NCBI GenBank assembly: GCA_946220865.1
Contig: CAMJYM010000028.1
Coordinates: forward strand, 1-14,294
Length of the DNA stretch: 14,294 nt
Direction: 5' to 3'
DNA from: an uncultured Clostridia bacterium
GTDB taxonomy: Bacteria > Bacillota > Clostridia > Saccharofermentanales > DTU023
The translations under genes and the position numbers were made by a program. The notes under the pieces are model-generated. The model ran no database searches, was not told the DNA's origin, and saw only the letters and a list, made by a program, of their open reading frames with translations. Positions 1 through 7,763 of the stretch are shown here, piece by piece (position 1 is the first letter of the stretch; every line of letters starts with the position of its first letter).

Positions 1-30
1 GACAGACAGACAGACAGACAGACTGTCTGA
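1..30. repeat. (GACA)n microsatellite at the window edge
   Basis: The window opens with about 5.75 tandem GACA units (1-23). The last unit runs into a 7-bp inverted repeat with a one-base centre (CAGACAG-A-CTGTCTG). A second small inverted repeat, AATCTTC-TT-GAAGATT, follows at 44-59. The array may continue to the left. No gene is visible over it. Confidence 0.8.
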
Positions 31-64
31 TTTTTCTGTCGTTAATCTTCTTGAAGATTCTTGT

Positions 65-100
65 AAACCCCTGATCATCTTAAGATGGTCAGGGGTTTTT
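65..100 (+). terminator. Intrinsic terminator of an upstream gene outside the window
   Basis: An almost perfect hairpin pairs AAACCCCTGATCATCT with AGATGGTCAGGGGTTT, with one G-T pair and a tiny TTAA-type loop. It runs straight into a T tract (96-100). No plus-strand gene precedes it in the window, so it probably ends a gene lying to the left. The short A run on the other side gives it weak bidirectional character. Confidence 0.85.
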
Positions 101-321
101 ATGTCCTTTGTTTTTCACGGAGCGAAAGTGTTCACTGAGAACCTTGTTCAGCTTTTCAAGAGAAAAACAGGGTATACGTTGGAGCCTTCACAACATTGTG
201 GCTTAGCCTTTTGTTGATTTCTGCCAAGCTTCTATCTGCCCAGCTGCTGGAACTCTTCTGAGCTTGTGTATTGTGAAAAACGCGGGCACGGAAATAAAAA
301 TAAAAATAAAGGAGATGCACT

Positions 322-3300
322 ATGCGAAAGAACATTCTGGCCATTTTTATGGCGTTGTTGCTCTTCGTTTCTGTCTTTTATCCTGCAGGGATTATGGCAG
401 AGGGCGGAGCTGTATCAGAGGAGAGCATTTCTTCATTATCAAATGATGATGAAAATGTGCTAAATGGCATGGACGAGGTGCAGACAGAAACGCCTGCCAA
501 GGATTTTGAAGATTTGAGAAAGCAGGATCAATCCTTTGAAGAAAAGCTTAAAGATGATCCGGTTGAACAAGATATTTCAGAAGCTGATTTGGTTTCTCGG
601 GACGCTTTTTTACCGCTAGGCGATCCACAGCCTGAGAGAATCATTAATATTGTTGTTTATTATGTTATAAATGACGCGGCAAAAACGGTTATCGCCCAGG
701 CTCATAAGGCGACGATCCCTCTGGGATACAGCGAAAGAGAAACGATTGAGGTTCCTGTCGCAGTGGGATATCATCTGGAGAAAACCGAACCGGAGATGCA
801 GGCAGGTTTTGGCCTGTCAGAAGATAAGAGCAGCTATACACTGGATTATCGTCTCTTCAGCGAAGATACCAATATTTATTTACTCTACGAAGGAAATTCG
901 GTGGAATATACTGTTGAGCATCTCCTCGAAGATCTTCAGCAGGGGACTTATACAGTTGACGAATCCATGAAAGAGACTCTGCAAGCCAAAGTGGGGGAGA
1001 GGGTAAAAGCCCAGCCGAAAGAGATTGAAGGATTCACACCGCAGCAGCCTCTCCAATCAGAAGAAATACCTGCGGACAAAAAGCTTAATCTGCAGGTCAG
1101 ATATTCCAGGAATATTTATCAGATTAGCTATGATACAGATGGCGGCACTTATATCCCCAGTGAAAGTAAGCTCTTCGGAGCACCTCTGACTGCACCTGAA
1201 ACCCCTTCGAAAACAGGTTATACCTTTGATAAATGGCTTGAAATAGATGCGGAAGGAAATGAGAATGTCTTTTCCTTTGATGAAACCCTGAGTATGCCAG
1301 CTCGTACTCTGAAACTGAAAGCCTCATGGTTGCAAGGAGAAAAGACACCATACCGTTTAGCGTATTATGTCCAGAATGAGGAAGATGACAACTATCGTTT
1401 TGTTGCTTATGTTAAGGCTTTGGGGAAGACTGGAGAGAAGGTAAGCATTCCAGAAAACGGAGGTGATCCAAAAACTGGATTTGGCGAGAACCTGGTATTT
1501 CCTGGCTTAAAAAGTTCCTCTTCTTCGGGGGACAAACTTTCACTCATGAAAAAATACTTTGATAGGGCGTATCTCTACAATGCGGCAAAAACGGAGTCAG
1601 CGAATGCTTCAATCACCATTGCGGGTGATGGGACGACCATTGCTCCGGTTTATTTTGACCGTCAGATTTTTACGTTAATCATTGCTGATGACCCGGATCT
1701 TTACAATCAAAATCCTCCTGAGCCTCACGACAAAATCAAAAAAAATGGAAAGCTCTATGAGGGAGATGACCTCTATAAAGTAACTGTGCGCTTTGGCCAG
1801 ACGTTGGATCCCCTGCTGGTGACGGAACAGGATATCGTAGATTATGAAACAAGTAAATATTTCATACAGGATTTTCAAGTGTATGGAGACTTGAATGAAA
1901 ACCCACTTTGGTTGGGTGAACAGGCTCCAAGAATTCTTTCTTCGAAATTCCTGTCAATCAAGCCTTGGGAAGGTTTTGGCGCAGAACCCGGAAAGACAAC
2001 GTTCTGGCTGATGATTACCCATGAAAATAAGAATAATAATTTAACGATTAACGAATTCTTCCAGGATATAGATGGTAATTATCCGTCTACACCAAAATTC
2101 GTGACCAAACAGGATCTGAGTCCCTTCAACTGGTTTCAAAAAGACCGTGCAATTCCAGGCTTCAGCCCAGACCCGGCCAAACAACTAAATTATATCCAGT
2201 GTGATAAAAATGGTAATGAATTAGGTCAAGGTAAAAGCTTCGTCATTCAGCGCGATGGCGATAGCCATCCGACCTTATTTAAAGGCGACTATTACTTAAT
2301 TGATGAAAATAAAGATGGAGTTTTTGAGAAAAAAGTCAAAGAAGAAAAAGGATATACCATGAATGCAGATGGTAAGGTTGATATTTATTATCTGCGAAAC
2401 CAGTATCCTTTAAAACTCCATTATAATTTCCCTCAGTTTACGGCAGAAGCCGATAGCAGTAAGGAGATTTATTATGAAGCTCCTTACTTTGACAAACTGC
2501 CTGACAGCACTAAAATGCAGGACCATCGTCCTTCTGATTTGCCACCTGAATATGAATTCAAAGGCTGGTACACCGAACTTAGCTTTAAAGATGAGCAAAA
2601 GGTGGGGGCAGAATCGAAGATGCCGGCTCATGCTCTGGATCTCTTTGCAAAATGGGGGCCGCCTGAAAGCGAGTATACTGTCATTATTGAGCCGGATAAT
2701 GGAACAGAGGCAACAACGAAAACCGTCGCCTATGGCGAGCGCGTGAAAGCCAATGATGTCACTCAGCCAACGAAGAGCGGTTTTGATTTTGTGAATTGGA
2801 AACTCAAAGAGTCTACCGGAGATATCGGCAGCTGGCAGATCTATGATTTCAGTCGTCCTGTGACCCGAAATATCACTCTTGTAGCCCAGTGGCGAAAAAA
2901 GACCTTGGCTGATCTGACGATCCGTTATATTGAAGTCAATGAAGACGGAGAGGAAGTTAAGACCCTCCTGCCAGATAAAACGGTCAAAGAGGCGGTCGTC
3001 GGGACGGATTATACGTTTAAATCTGAAAATATTTCAAACTACTGGCCGGATAAACTCAGTAAAGGGATCCATGTCGACGCGGAGGCTTCCAGAAATGTCC
3101 TGATTTTTAAATATAAGCCTTTCAACGGTGCAAACTACACCATCCGCTACATCACACGTTCGATTGATGCCCAGGGACAAACTCAGGAAAAAGATATTGC
3201 GAAGAAAGAAAGCGTTACCACGGATAAAGCTATTGATACAAGAAACTACAAAGAAATACCCGGATATGCCCCGATTACTCTGCAGCAGACCCTGCGCCTG

Positions 3301-3816
3301 GCCTGGGACGAGAATAATGTGATGACCTTTGTCTATAAGGTGAATGATCCGGGGACGAATGAAGCGGCCTATAGAGTTGAGTATTATTTTGAGGACGCTA
3401 AAGGGCAGTATATTCTGGATAAGGGCAAGAGCAAAGACTTCAGCGGTCCTATTGGCGCAACCATAAACTTTGGCAACGATCAGAGGCCTTTGGTTCTTGA
3501 TGGCTTTGTGCTCAATCAGGAAAAGAGTGATCGCAGCATCATCATTACCACTCCAGTCCAGGCAATAGCCAAAATGTATTATGACCGGCAAAAACCGGAT
3601 AAAACGGTGGAGCATGGTTCAGAACATGACCATTACCTCAGAATACCTGCACCGCAATACCTTGCACCGATGCTTTACCAACAGGTTCCCGTAAAAGCTA
3701 TCCCACAGGCTGTACACCAACTGCCTGCGACAGGTTCACGGGACAGCATGAAAATGGGGATGATTTCCCTAGCTCTTGGCCTGGTCATTTTACTGATTAA
3801 AAAGCAAAGAAGCTAG
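322..3816 (+). CDS. LPXTG-anchored surface protein with InlB-type and MucBP-like repeats
   Basis: Secreted, cell-wall-anchored protein of 1164 aa, probably an adhesin or surface-display protein. The N-terminus is a signal peptide (KN, then a hydrophobic run at about 5-20, cleavage near MAEGG). An acidic stretch follows to about 100. InlB/Listeria-Bacteroides (Flg_new-type) repeats are seen at about 266-338, 695-778 and 785-860, each with a G(Y/F)xFxxW or similar core and a closing (A/K)xW. MucBP-like repeats (YTIRYI, YRVEYYFED) lie at about 863-933, 937-1007 and 1015-1089, with related segments near 107-192 and 194-263. The middle (about 345-690) I cannot assign. The C-terminus has LPATG at 1134-1138, a hydrophobic helix and the tail KKQRS, a standard sortase signal. 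The start is supported by AAAGGAG at 308-314, seven bases before ATG. It appears monocistronic, with a terminator at 3951. The ligand is unknown. Confidence 0.9.
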   Translation: MRKNILAIFMALLLFVSVFYPAGIMAEGGAVSEESISSLSNDDENVLNGMDEVQTETPAKDFEDLRKQDQSFEEKLKDDPVEQDISEADLVSRDAFLPLGDPQPERIINIVVYYVINDAAKTVIAQAHKATIPLGYSERETIEVPVAVGYHLEKTEPEMQAGFGLSEDKSSYTLDYRLFSEDTNIYLLYEGNSVEYTVEHLLEDLQQGTYTVDESMKETLQAKVGERVKAQPKEIEGFTPQQPLQSEEIPADKKLNLQVRYSRNIYQISYDTDGGTYIPSESKLFGAPLTAPETPSKTGYTFDKWLEIDAEGNENVFSFDETLSMPARTLKLKASWLQGEKTPYRLAYYVQNEEDDNYRFVAYVKALGKTGEKVSIPENGGDPKTGFGENLVFPGLKSSSSSGDKLSLMKKYFDRAYLYNAAKTESANASITIAGDGTTIAPVYFDRQIFTLIIADDPDLYNQNPPEPHDKIKKNGKLYEGDDLYKVTVRFGQTLDPLLVTEQDIVDYETSKYFIQDFQVYGDLNENPLWLGEQAPRILSSKFLSIKPWEGFGAEPGKTTFWLMITHENKNNNLTINEFFQDIDGNYPSTPKFVTKQDLSPFNWFQKDRAIPGFSPDPAKQLNYIQCDKNGNELGQGKSFVIQRDGDSHPTLFKGDYYLIDENKDGVFEKKVKEEKGYTMNADGKVDIYYLRNQYPLKLHYNFPQFTAEADSSKEIYYEAPYFDKLPDSTKMQDHRPSDLPPEYEFKGWYTELSFKDEQKVGAESKMPAHALDLFAKWGPPESEYTVIIEPDNGTEATTKTVAYGERVKANDVTQPTKSGFDFVNWKLKESTGDIGSWQIYDFSRPVTRNITLVAQWRKKTLADLTIRYIEVNEDGEEVKTLLPDKTVKEAVVGTDYTFKSENISNYWPDKLSKGIHVDAEASRNVLIFKYKPFNGANYTIRYITRSIDAQGQTQEKDIAKKESVTTDKAIDTRNYKEIPGYAPITLQQTLRLAWDENNVMTFVYKVNDPGTNEAAYRVEYYFEDAKGQYILDKGKSKDFSGPIGATINFGNDQRPLVLDGFVLNQEKSDRSIIITTPVQAIAKMYYDRQKPDKTVEHGSEHDHYLRIPAPQYLAPMLYQQVPVKAIPQAVHQLPATGSRDSMKMGMISLALGLVILLIKKQRS

Positions 3817-3950
3817 TATGTCGTTTTTAATCTGCTTGGTTTTATTCTCTGGGGTCACGCCCTAATTGATTCTTTTATGTTAAAAAGGAGATCCTTGTTC
3901 ATACAAAAACGATAAGCTCGCACATGCACAGCAGATTTTCTGCTCCCGAT

Positions 3951-3998
3951 AGCCACGGAACGACCCGATTTCATCTCGCCGCAATTCCGTGGCTTTTT
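3951..3998 (+). terminator. Intrinsic terminator downstream of the surface-protein gene
   Basis: AGCCACGGAA (3951-3960) pairs perfectly with TTCCGTGGCT (3985-3994) around a 24-base loop. A short T run follows, most of it being the end of the stem plus TTTT. It lies about 135 bases after the surface-protein stop. A smaller hairpin, GCAGA-TTT-TCTGC (3931-3943), sits just before it. The large loop makes it weaker than the terminator at 65-100. Confidence 0.6.
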
Positions 3999-4098
3999 AA
4001 GGTGTACTTGTTTTTACGTGACATATAAGGGGGGAACTCTTATTTTACATTTATTTTCCTGCTGCATCCTGCCAAGGGGAAAAGATCCACAAATCAAA

Positions 4099-4170
4099 TC
4101 ACAGGAGCTGAGGAAGAGCAGAAAATAAGGCTTTGCCGAGAATATGCTTGCAATTTGTAAAGTCGATCAT
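4099..4170 (-). pseudogene. Possible N-terminal remnant of a HipA-like protein
   Basis: A 23-codon open stretch starts MIDFTNCKHILGKA and then stops. From memory, clostridial HipA-like kinases often begin with an MIDFxxC pattern followed by a glycine-rich strand. Here the similarity ends after about 14 residues, so at most the very start of the gene is left. Its ATG overlaps the TGA of the preceding short ORF in an ATGA arrangement (4167-4170), as expected for a translationally coupled pair. The family call rests on a short recalled pattern and could be wrong. Confidence 0.3.
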
Positions 4171-4250
4171 GGCTTTGCTCCAAATAGATATTTGTTTCGC
4201 AAGTAATTTGCGTGTTCATGACTGATTATGCCGTCGCTGATTTCAGCCAT
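4167..4250 (-). pseudogene. Short ORF (27 codons) coupled to the HipA-like start, possible antitoxin remnant
   Basis: It reads MAEISDGIISHEHANYLRNK and ends in GAKP. GGAAG lies several bases before the ATG at 4250, and the TGA overlaps the next ATG by four bases. The codon pattern and coupling look real, but I do not recognise the product. It is either a very small partner protein or the tail of a longer antitoxin whose 5' part is gone; a stop precedes it in frame. In HipA-type loci a small partner gene usually comes first, which fits the order but does not prove it. Confidence 0.3.
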
Positions 4251-4316
4251 GTTAATGCTTCCATAATAATTTCAAGAAGGTTCTGGAGAAGCTATGGGTT
4301 ATTCGGGTGCTGACAG

Positions 4317-4381
4317 CTAGGGTGAATAGACGATGAGTTCGCAGTCGGAGAGGGTCGGGTAGCCGATGTTGGGGAAGCGAA
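4317..4381 (-). pseudogene. Orphan copy of the 3' end of the zinc-ribbon protein gene
   Basis: Bases 4321-4381 match 10227-10287 at 58 of 61 positions, in the same orientation and reading frame. The fragment encodes RFPNIGYPTLSDCELIVYSP and then stop. The intact gene at 10223-12022 encodes RVPNIGYLTLSDCELIVYSP and stop. The stop codon survives but is TAG here and TAA there, so sequence downstream of the terminal proline codon already differs. On the 5' side similarity ends abruptly and an in-frame TAA sits four codons upstream (4391-4393). It is a dead fragment of a paralogue or of a partial duplication. Confidence 0.85.
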
Positions 4382-4405
4382 GTAATAGTTATGATGTCAT
4401 TATCC

Positions 4406-4540
4406 CTAGGCTTCCTCTGCTTTTATCTTTTCTAAAGCGGACAAGAACATCCTCTCGTAGCGAGCCACGATATGTGTGGAATAGAATTCTTTGTTCGTAT
4501 GAAGGATTTCACGGCGGCCGGAGATTGCTTTGATGGGGCT
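4406..4540 (-). pseudogene. Possible C-terminal remnant of a HipA-like protein
   Basis: A 44-codon stretch without a start codon at its left end, lying between an upstream in-frame stop and TAG (4406-4408). It contains EFYSTHIVARYERMFLSALE and ends KIKAEEA. The pattern FYxxxIxxRYERxLxxA followed by a short charged tail resembles, from memory, the last helix of clostridial HipA-like kinases. A start codon occurs only late (M31), so this is a gene end cut off from its body. It lies upstream, on the minus strand, of the HipA-like N-terminal piece, so the two cannot be halves of one gene in normal order. The assignment is tentative. Confidence 0.35.
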
Positions 4541-4577
4541 TTAGTGGCTGCTCTAGAGAAGGCAAAGGCAAAAAGGC

Positions 4578-6095
4578 TTAAAATTTGATCTGAGCCCAGA
4601 TTTGTTTGCTCAGCTCGCTGTTTTGCTGGCCTTCCTCGAAATAACGGGTGATTAGTTCGCTCATCTCCTCTGTGGATTCGTGCAGACGCTTGCAGTCGCG
4701 CAGAAAGTCATAGCCGCCGCCGCCTTTTGCGCGATAATCATTGAGGCAGAGGGAGAGGGTTTGATCATCTCTTATATTGTTGCCTCTGAGCTGGAGTTTT
4801 GTGACGCGTTGTCCAAGTGGCCGCCGGAGATCCAGCTCATACTCGACGCCGCCATAATAATCGTAGTTGTAGTGCTCGACCTTAGGTTTAAGGAAGCGTT
4901 CAGAAATCCGGGGGCTTCCTTGCTCGTCCAGATTAAAATAGGATGCACTTCGTTCCATGGCCTGACGCAGTGTTCGGCCGTCCACTTCCAGGACAAGCAG
5001 TGTGTTGCTGTAGGGATAGTTGGCAAGAATATCGCGTCGGCTCACTTTTCGCGGAAAACCTTTGACCTCGTTGGCGAGACTTGTGGCTGAGACGTCCGCT
5101 CCGCTGTAATGAAGCTGCACCGCATTTAGAAACGAGGCGATGGGGCTGCCCTTCAGGGCCATACTGAGATGGTCCTGTGAGCGCAGTTCGCGATCCAGGC
5201 TGCCGATCTCCTGGTCAAGCCAGTGCTGGACTTTTTCTTCCTCGTGGGCAAAACGGCGAAGCAGCTTTTCGTCAACGGACTGATTTGCCTTCAGGCTTTC
5301 AGAGGAAATTTCCCAGCCTTTTTCTCCTTCCTCGATGTCGACACGATAGGCTTCCCGGGCCTGAGCCGCGGGCTGCAGGGTATAGGTGCCGAATAGTCTG
5401 CGGCCGTGAAAAGAGATATGCTGATGCCCGGTGAGTAAGAGATCAAGATCGATTTCACGACAGAGTTGATAGCCGATATTTTCACGACTGTTGCTGAGTA
5501 AGGTGCCGGTGCTCAAATCGCGCTCGAAGCCTCCATGGTAAATGCCGATAATAAAATCGCAGGACGGCCGCAAAGAGGCAACGGCGCTGCGGGCACTCTC
5601 CAGAGGATCAATGACCCGGTAAGATTCCAGATTTTCCGGCCTTTCCCAGATATTCACATGGTCTGTGACAAGGCCAAAGATGCCGACCCTCAAACCATTA
5701 TCCATATTTTTGATGATGGCGGGGTAGGGGCGGTGTCCCTGCGGGTCAAGGAGATTCTCACAGACACAGAGGGCCTGCATCTGCGAAATATAGTGCTGAA
5801 GTGCGACCATCCCGTCATTGAAGTCGTGATTTCCCAGGGTGAAAAAATCATAGCCGCAGGCCGTCATTATCTCGGCGATAAGGGAGCTGTCATGAGCGAC
5901 GCTTTTTTGATAGGAGGCCAGGGGCGATCCCTGAAGAATGTCGCCGCCGTCGATGAGCAGGGTATTTCCATCTTTGTGAAAATGAGGCACAAGCCTGAAA
6001 AGGCCCATTTCTTTTTCGGCGCTGTCACAATAATCCGTCGGGTAAAAGGTGCTGTGCAGATCGGAGGTATAGTAGATCGTCAGTTTTCGTCTCAT
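4578..6095 (-). CDS. 5'-nucleotidase/UshA-family metallophosphoesterase, no signal peptide
   Basis: Binuclear-metal phosphoesterase of 505 aa with the UshA/5'-nucleotidase two-domain layout. The N-terminal calcineurin-like domain shows DLH (12-14), GGD (50-52), GNHD (88-91), the YHGG histidine (187) and GHQH (223-226), so all metal ligands are present. The C-terminal 5'-nucleotidase domain (about 305-490) has DVSATSLAN, RRDILANYPYSNT and, for base stacking, KGGGGYDFL (456-464). No signal peptide is present, unlike secreted UshA or CpdB, so it should act in the cytoplasm. Likely reactions are release of phosphate from nucleotides or 2',3'-cyclic nucleotides. The substrate cannot be read from sequence. 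It starts ten bases after the phnE stop, with GGG-rich sequence before the ATG, and is the last gene of the phn operon. That position suggests it processes an imported organophosphorus compound. Confidence 0.9.
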   Translation of the reverse strand: MRRKLTIYYTSDLHSTFYPTDYCDSAEKEMGLFRLVPHFHKDGNTLLIDGGDILQGSPLASYQKSVAHDSSLIAEIMTACGYDFFTLGNHDFNDGMVALQHYISQMQALCVCENLLDPQGHRPYPAIIKNMDNGLRVGIFGLVTDHVNIWERPENLESYRVIDPLESARSAVASLRPSCDFIIGIYHGGFERDLSTGTLLSNSRENIGYQLCREIDLDLLLTGHQHISFHGRRLFGTYTLQPAAQAREAYRVDIEEGEKGWEISSESLKANQSVDEKLLRRFAHEEEKVQHWLDQEIGSLDRELRSQDHLSMALKGSPIASFLNAVQLHYSGADVSATSLANEVKGFPRKVSRRDILANYPYSNTLLVLEVDGRTLRQAMERSASYFNLDEQGSPRISERFLKPKVEHYNYDYYGGVEYELDLRRPLGQRVTKLQLRGNNIRDDQTLSLCLNDYRAKGGGGYDFLRDCKRLHESTEEMSELITRYFEEGQQNSELSKQIWAQIKF

Positions 6096-6105
6096 CCCTT
6101 CATCC

Positions 6106-6915
6106 CTAACCCTTCAGCAGTTTCGTGCGGATGCGTCCGGAGATGGCTTCGATCACGAGGATTAGGACAACTAAGCCCGCGAGGATGGCTCCGACTTCGT
6201 GCCAGCGATATGCACTCATCGCGAAGATGAGGGGCGCTCCGATGCCGCCGGCACCGACCAAACCGAGAATAGAGGCGTCCCGCAGATTCATATCGAAGCG
6301 GTAGAGCAGCGTCGATATGAAAAGTGGGGAGAGCTGGGGCCAGATGCCGTAGCGAATTTTCTGAAAAGACGTACACCCGGCCGCATCGAGAGATTCAAGG
6401 ATGCCGGAATCTAATTCTTCTATGCTTTCACTGAACAATTTGGCAATCATGCCCACGGAGACCAGGGACATGGTCATGAGACCCGCAAAAGCGCCGGGGC
6501 CGGTGACGCGGATAAACATGAGGCCGTAGACAAAAGCGGGGATGGTGCGGATGGCCATGATGAGGAGGCGGACGAGGCGGATGATAAATGCAGGCAGGAG
6601 ATTTGACGCACTAAGAAAGGCCAGAGGCAGTGAAAAGAAAGCTCCGACGATGGTCCCCAGAAAGGCGATACAGAACGTTTCCAGCAGCAGGAAGGGCACG
6701 CCCTGTGAGGAGAAGTCAAAGAGCAGTTTCAGGTCAGGCTGAAAAATGCCCGCGATGATTTGTCCTGCAACAGCCAGTCCGTTGGGGTTACTTTCACTTC
6801 CGCCCAGGGCGGTTCCGGACCAGGCCATCAGCGCGGCAAAAAGAAAGGCCGGCAGCAGATGCCACCACAGTCGGCGGGGTTCGTTATTCATCATTTTCAG
6901 AATAGGCTCTTGCAT
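6106..6915 (-). CDS. phnE: Phosphonate-type ABC transporter permease (second PhnE)
   Basis: Integral membrane permease of 269 aa, the second of two PhnE-family subunits in this operon. Hydrophobic helices are visible near 18-36, 75-103, 106-136, 142-160, 192-205 and 240-260. The EAA-type coupling loop (about 174-197, SLDAAGCTSF) should contact PhnC. The PhnE signature DASILGLVGAGGIG lies at 213-226. The start at 6915 is favoured by TGAGGAC seven bases upstream; internal methionines M8 and M9 have poorer context. It begins 23 bases after the first permease and ends ten bases before the phosphoesterase. Two different PhnE genes imply a heterodimeric channel. The transported compound is not certain, because this permease family also serves phosphate and phosphite importers. 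Confidence 0.92.
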   Translation of the reverse strand: MQEPILKMMNNEPRRLWWHLLPAFLFAALMAWSGTALGGSESNPNGLAVAGQIIAGIFQPDLKLLFDFSSQGVPFLLLETFCIAFLGTIVGAFFSLPLAFLSASNLLPAFIIRLVRLLIMAIRTIPAFVYGLMFIRVTGPGAFAGLMTMSLVSVGMIAKLFSESIEELDSGILESLDAAGCTSFQKIRYGIWPQLSPLFISTLLYRFDMNLRDASILGLVGAGGIGAPLIFAMSAYRWHEVGAILAGLVVLILVIEAISGRIRTKLLKG

Positions 6916-6938
6916 ATTTTGTCCTCACAGCGTGCCTG

Positions 6939-7763
6939 TCAGACGAGATGTTTTCGTATTCGCTGACTAACTTCCTCAATCAGCATCACGGTGATGTACA
7001 AGACGAGCAGGATCATGCCCACGCTGGAATATTCACGCCAGCCGATCTTCTCGTTGAGAATCAGGCCCAAACCGCCCGCACCAACATAGCCCAGGATGGA
7101 AGCGTAGCGCACGTTTCCCTCAAAGCAAAAGAGGCAGACCGATAAATAGTTTGGAAGGATCTGCGCCTGGATTGCCGCCAGATAAGCCCGAATCTTCCCG
7201 GCACCCAGGGCTTCCATGGCCTCATAGGGACCCATATCGGCCACTTCAATCCGCTCATAGAGTTGTTTGCCCACATAAGAAAAGGTAAAGATGGCTATGG
7301 AAAGGGTTCCTGCCGCTGTTCCCATGCCCATGATGTACGTAGCTACCAGGGCGTAGACCAGTGTGGGAATCGTCCGCAGGAAGCTCAGAAGAAAACGGAT
7401 GAGTACAAGAGAAAATTTGTTGCTGTTGATATTGCGAGAGGCGGCTACAGCGGCGGGCAAGGCGAGAATGCTGCCCGTCGCGGAACCCAGAAGGGACATC
7501 TTAATCGTATCGGCCAGCGGTTTCCAGATGTTGTGAAGGTAGGACCAGCGGGGCGGGAACATATCGCTTAAAATTACAAAAAACTCGTGCCCCCGGTTTA
7601 AGAGCGTATCGAGACGAAAGCCTGTGACTCTCACGGAAAGAAAGGTCAGAGCCAGCAGAAGCAGGACGAACACAGGGGCACGCGAAGCCTTCTCATGGAT
7701 GGTTTTTCCATTAGAAAGCGTCCAACTTCGGCCTTTCAGCATGCGCTCAAATAGGGACATCAT
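6939..7763 (-). CDS. phnE: Phosphonate-type ABC transporter permease (first PhnE)
   Basis: Membrane permease of 274 aa. A soluble N-terminal stretch of about 28 residues is followed by a first helix (30-46), a soluble segment with aromatic residues (50-80), and then the permease core. The EAA loop is at about 181-205 (EAMEALGAGKIRAYLAAI), and RYASILGYVGAGGLG (219-233) is the PhnE signature. Its ATG overlaps the phnC stop (ATGA, 7760-7763), and AAGGAGG lies inside the end of phnC, seven bases ahead. A second ATG follows directly and cannot be excluded as start. Length and motifs are normal for the family. It should pair with the second permease to form the transmembrane pore. Confidence 0.93.
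   Translation of the reverse strand: MMSLFERMLKGRSWTLSNGKTIHEKASRAPVFVLLLLALTFLSVRVTGFRLDTLLNRGHEFFVILSDMFPPRWSYLHNIWKPLADTIKMSLLGSATGSILALPAAVAASRNINSNKFSLVLIRFLLSFLRTIPTLVYALVATYIMGMGTAAGTLSIAIFTFSYVGKQLYERIEVADMGPYEAMEALGAGKIRAYLAAIQAQILPNYLSVCLFCFEGNVRYASILGYVGAGGLGLILNEKIGWREYSSVGMILLVLYITVMLIEEVSQRIRKHLV

Larger units (their letters stand above)
3817..4577. other. 760-bp region without an intact gene, rich in gene remnants
   Basis: Apart from the terminator at 3951-3998, no intact gene is visible. Its right half holds four short minus-strand stretches that look like broken coding sequence (4099-4170, 4167-4250, 4317-4381, 4406-4540), each listed separately. No transposase, terminal inverted repeat or integrase remnant was recognised. 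The left part (3999-4098) shows nothing I can name. The region separates the plus-strand surface-protein gene from the end of the minus-strand phn operon, and no strong terminator for that operon is seen here. Confidence 0.6.

Noticed and set aside
3034..3615. 193-codon minus-strand ORF inside the surface-protein gene
   Set aside because: It is the antisense shadow of a well-supported repeat-containing CDS, with no ribosome-binding site or family resemblance.
3886..3922. AAAAAGGAG followed by a TTG-initiated six-codon ORF after the surface-protein gene
   Set aside because: The ribosome-binding-like site leads to nothing longer, and a leader peptide has no target gene downstream because a terminator follows.
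5535..6230. 231-codon plus-strand ORF opposite the phosphoesterase and phnE
   Set aside because: It is a shadow frame of two well-supported genes on the other strand.
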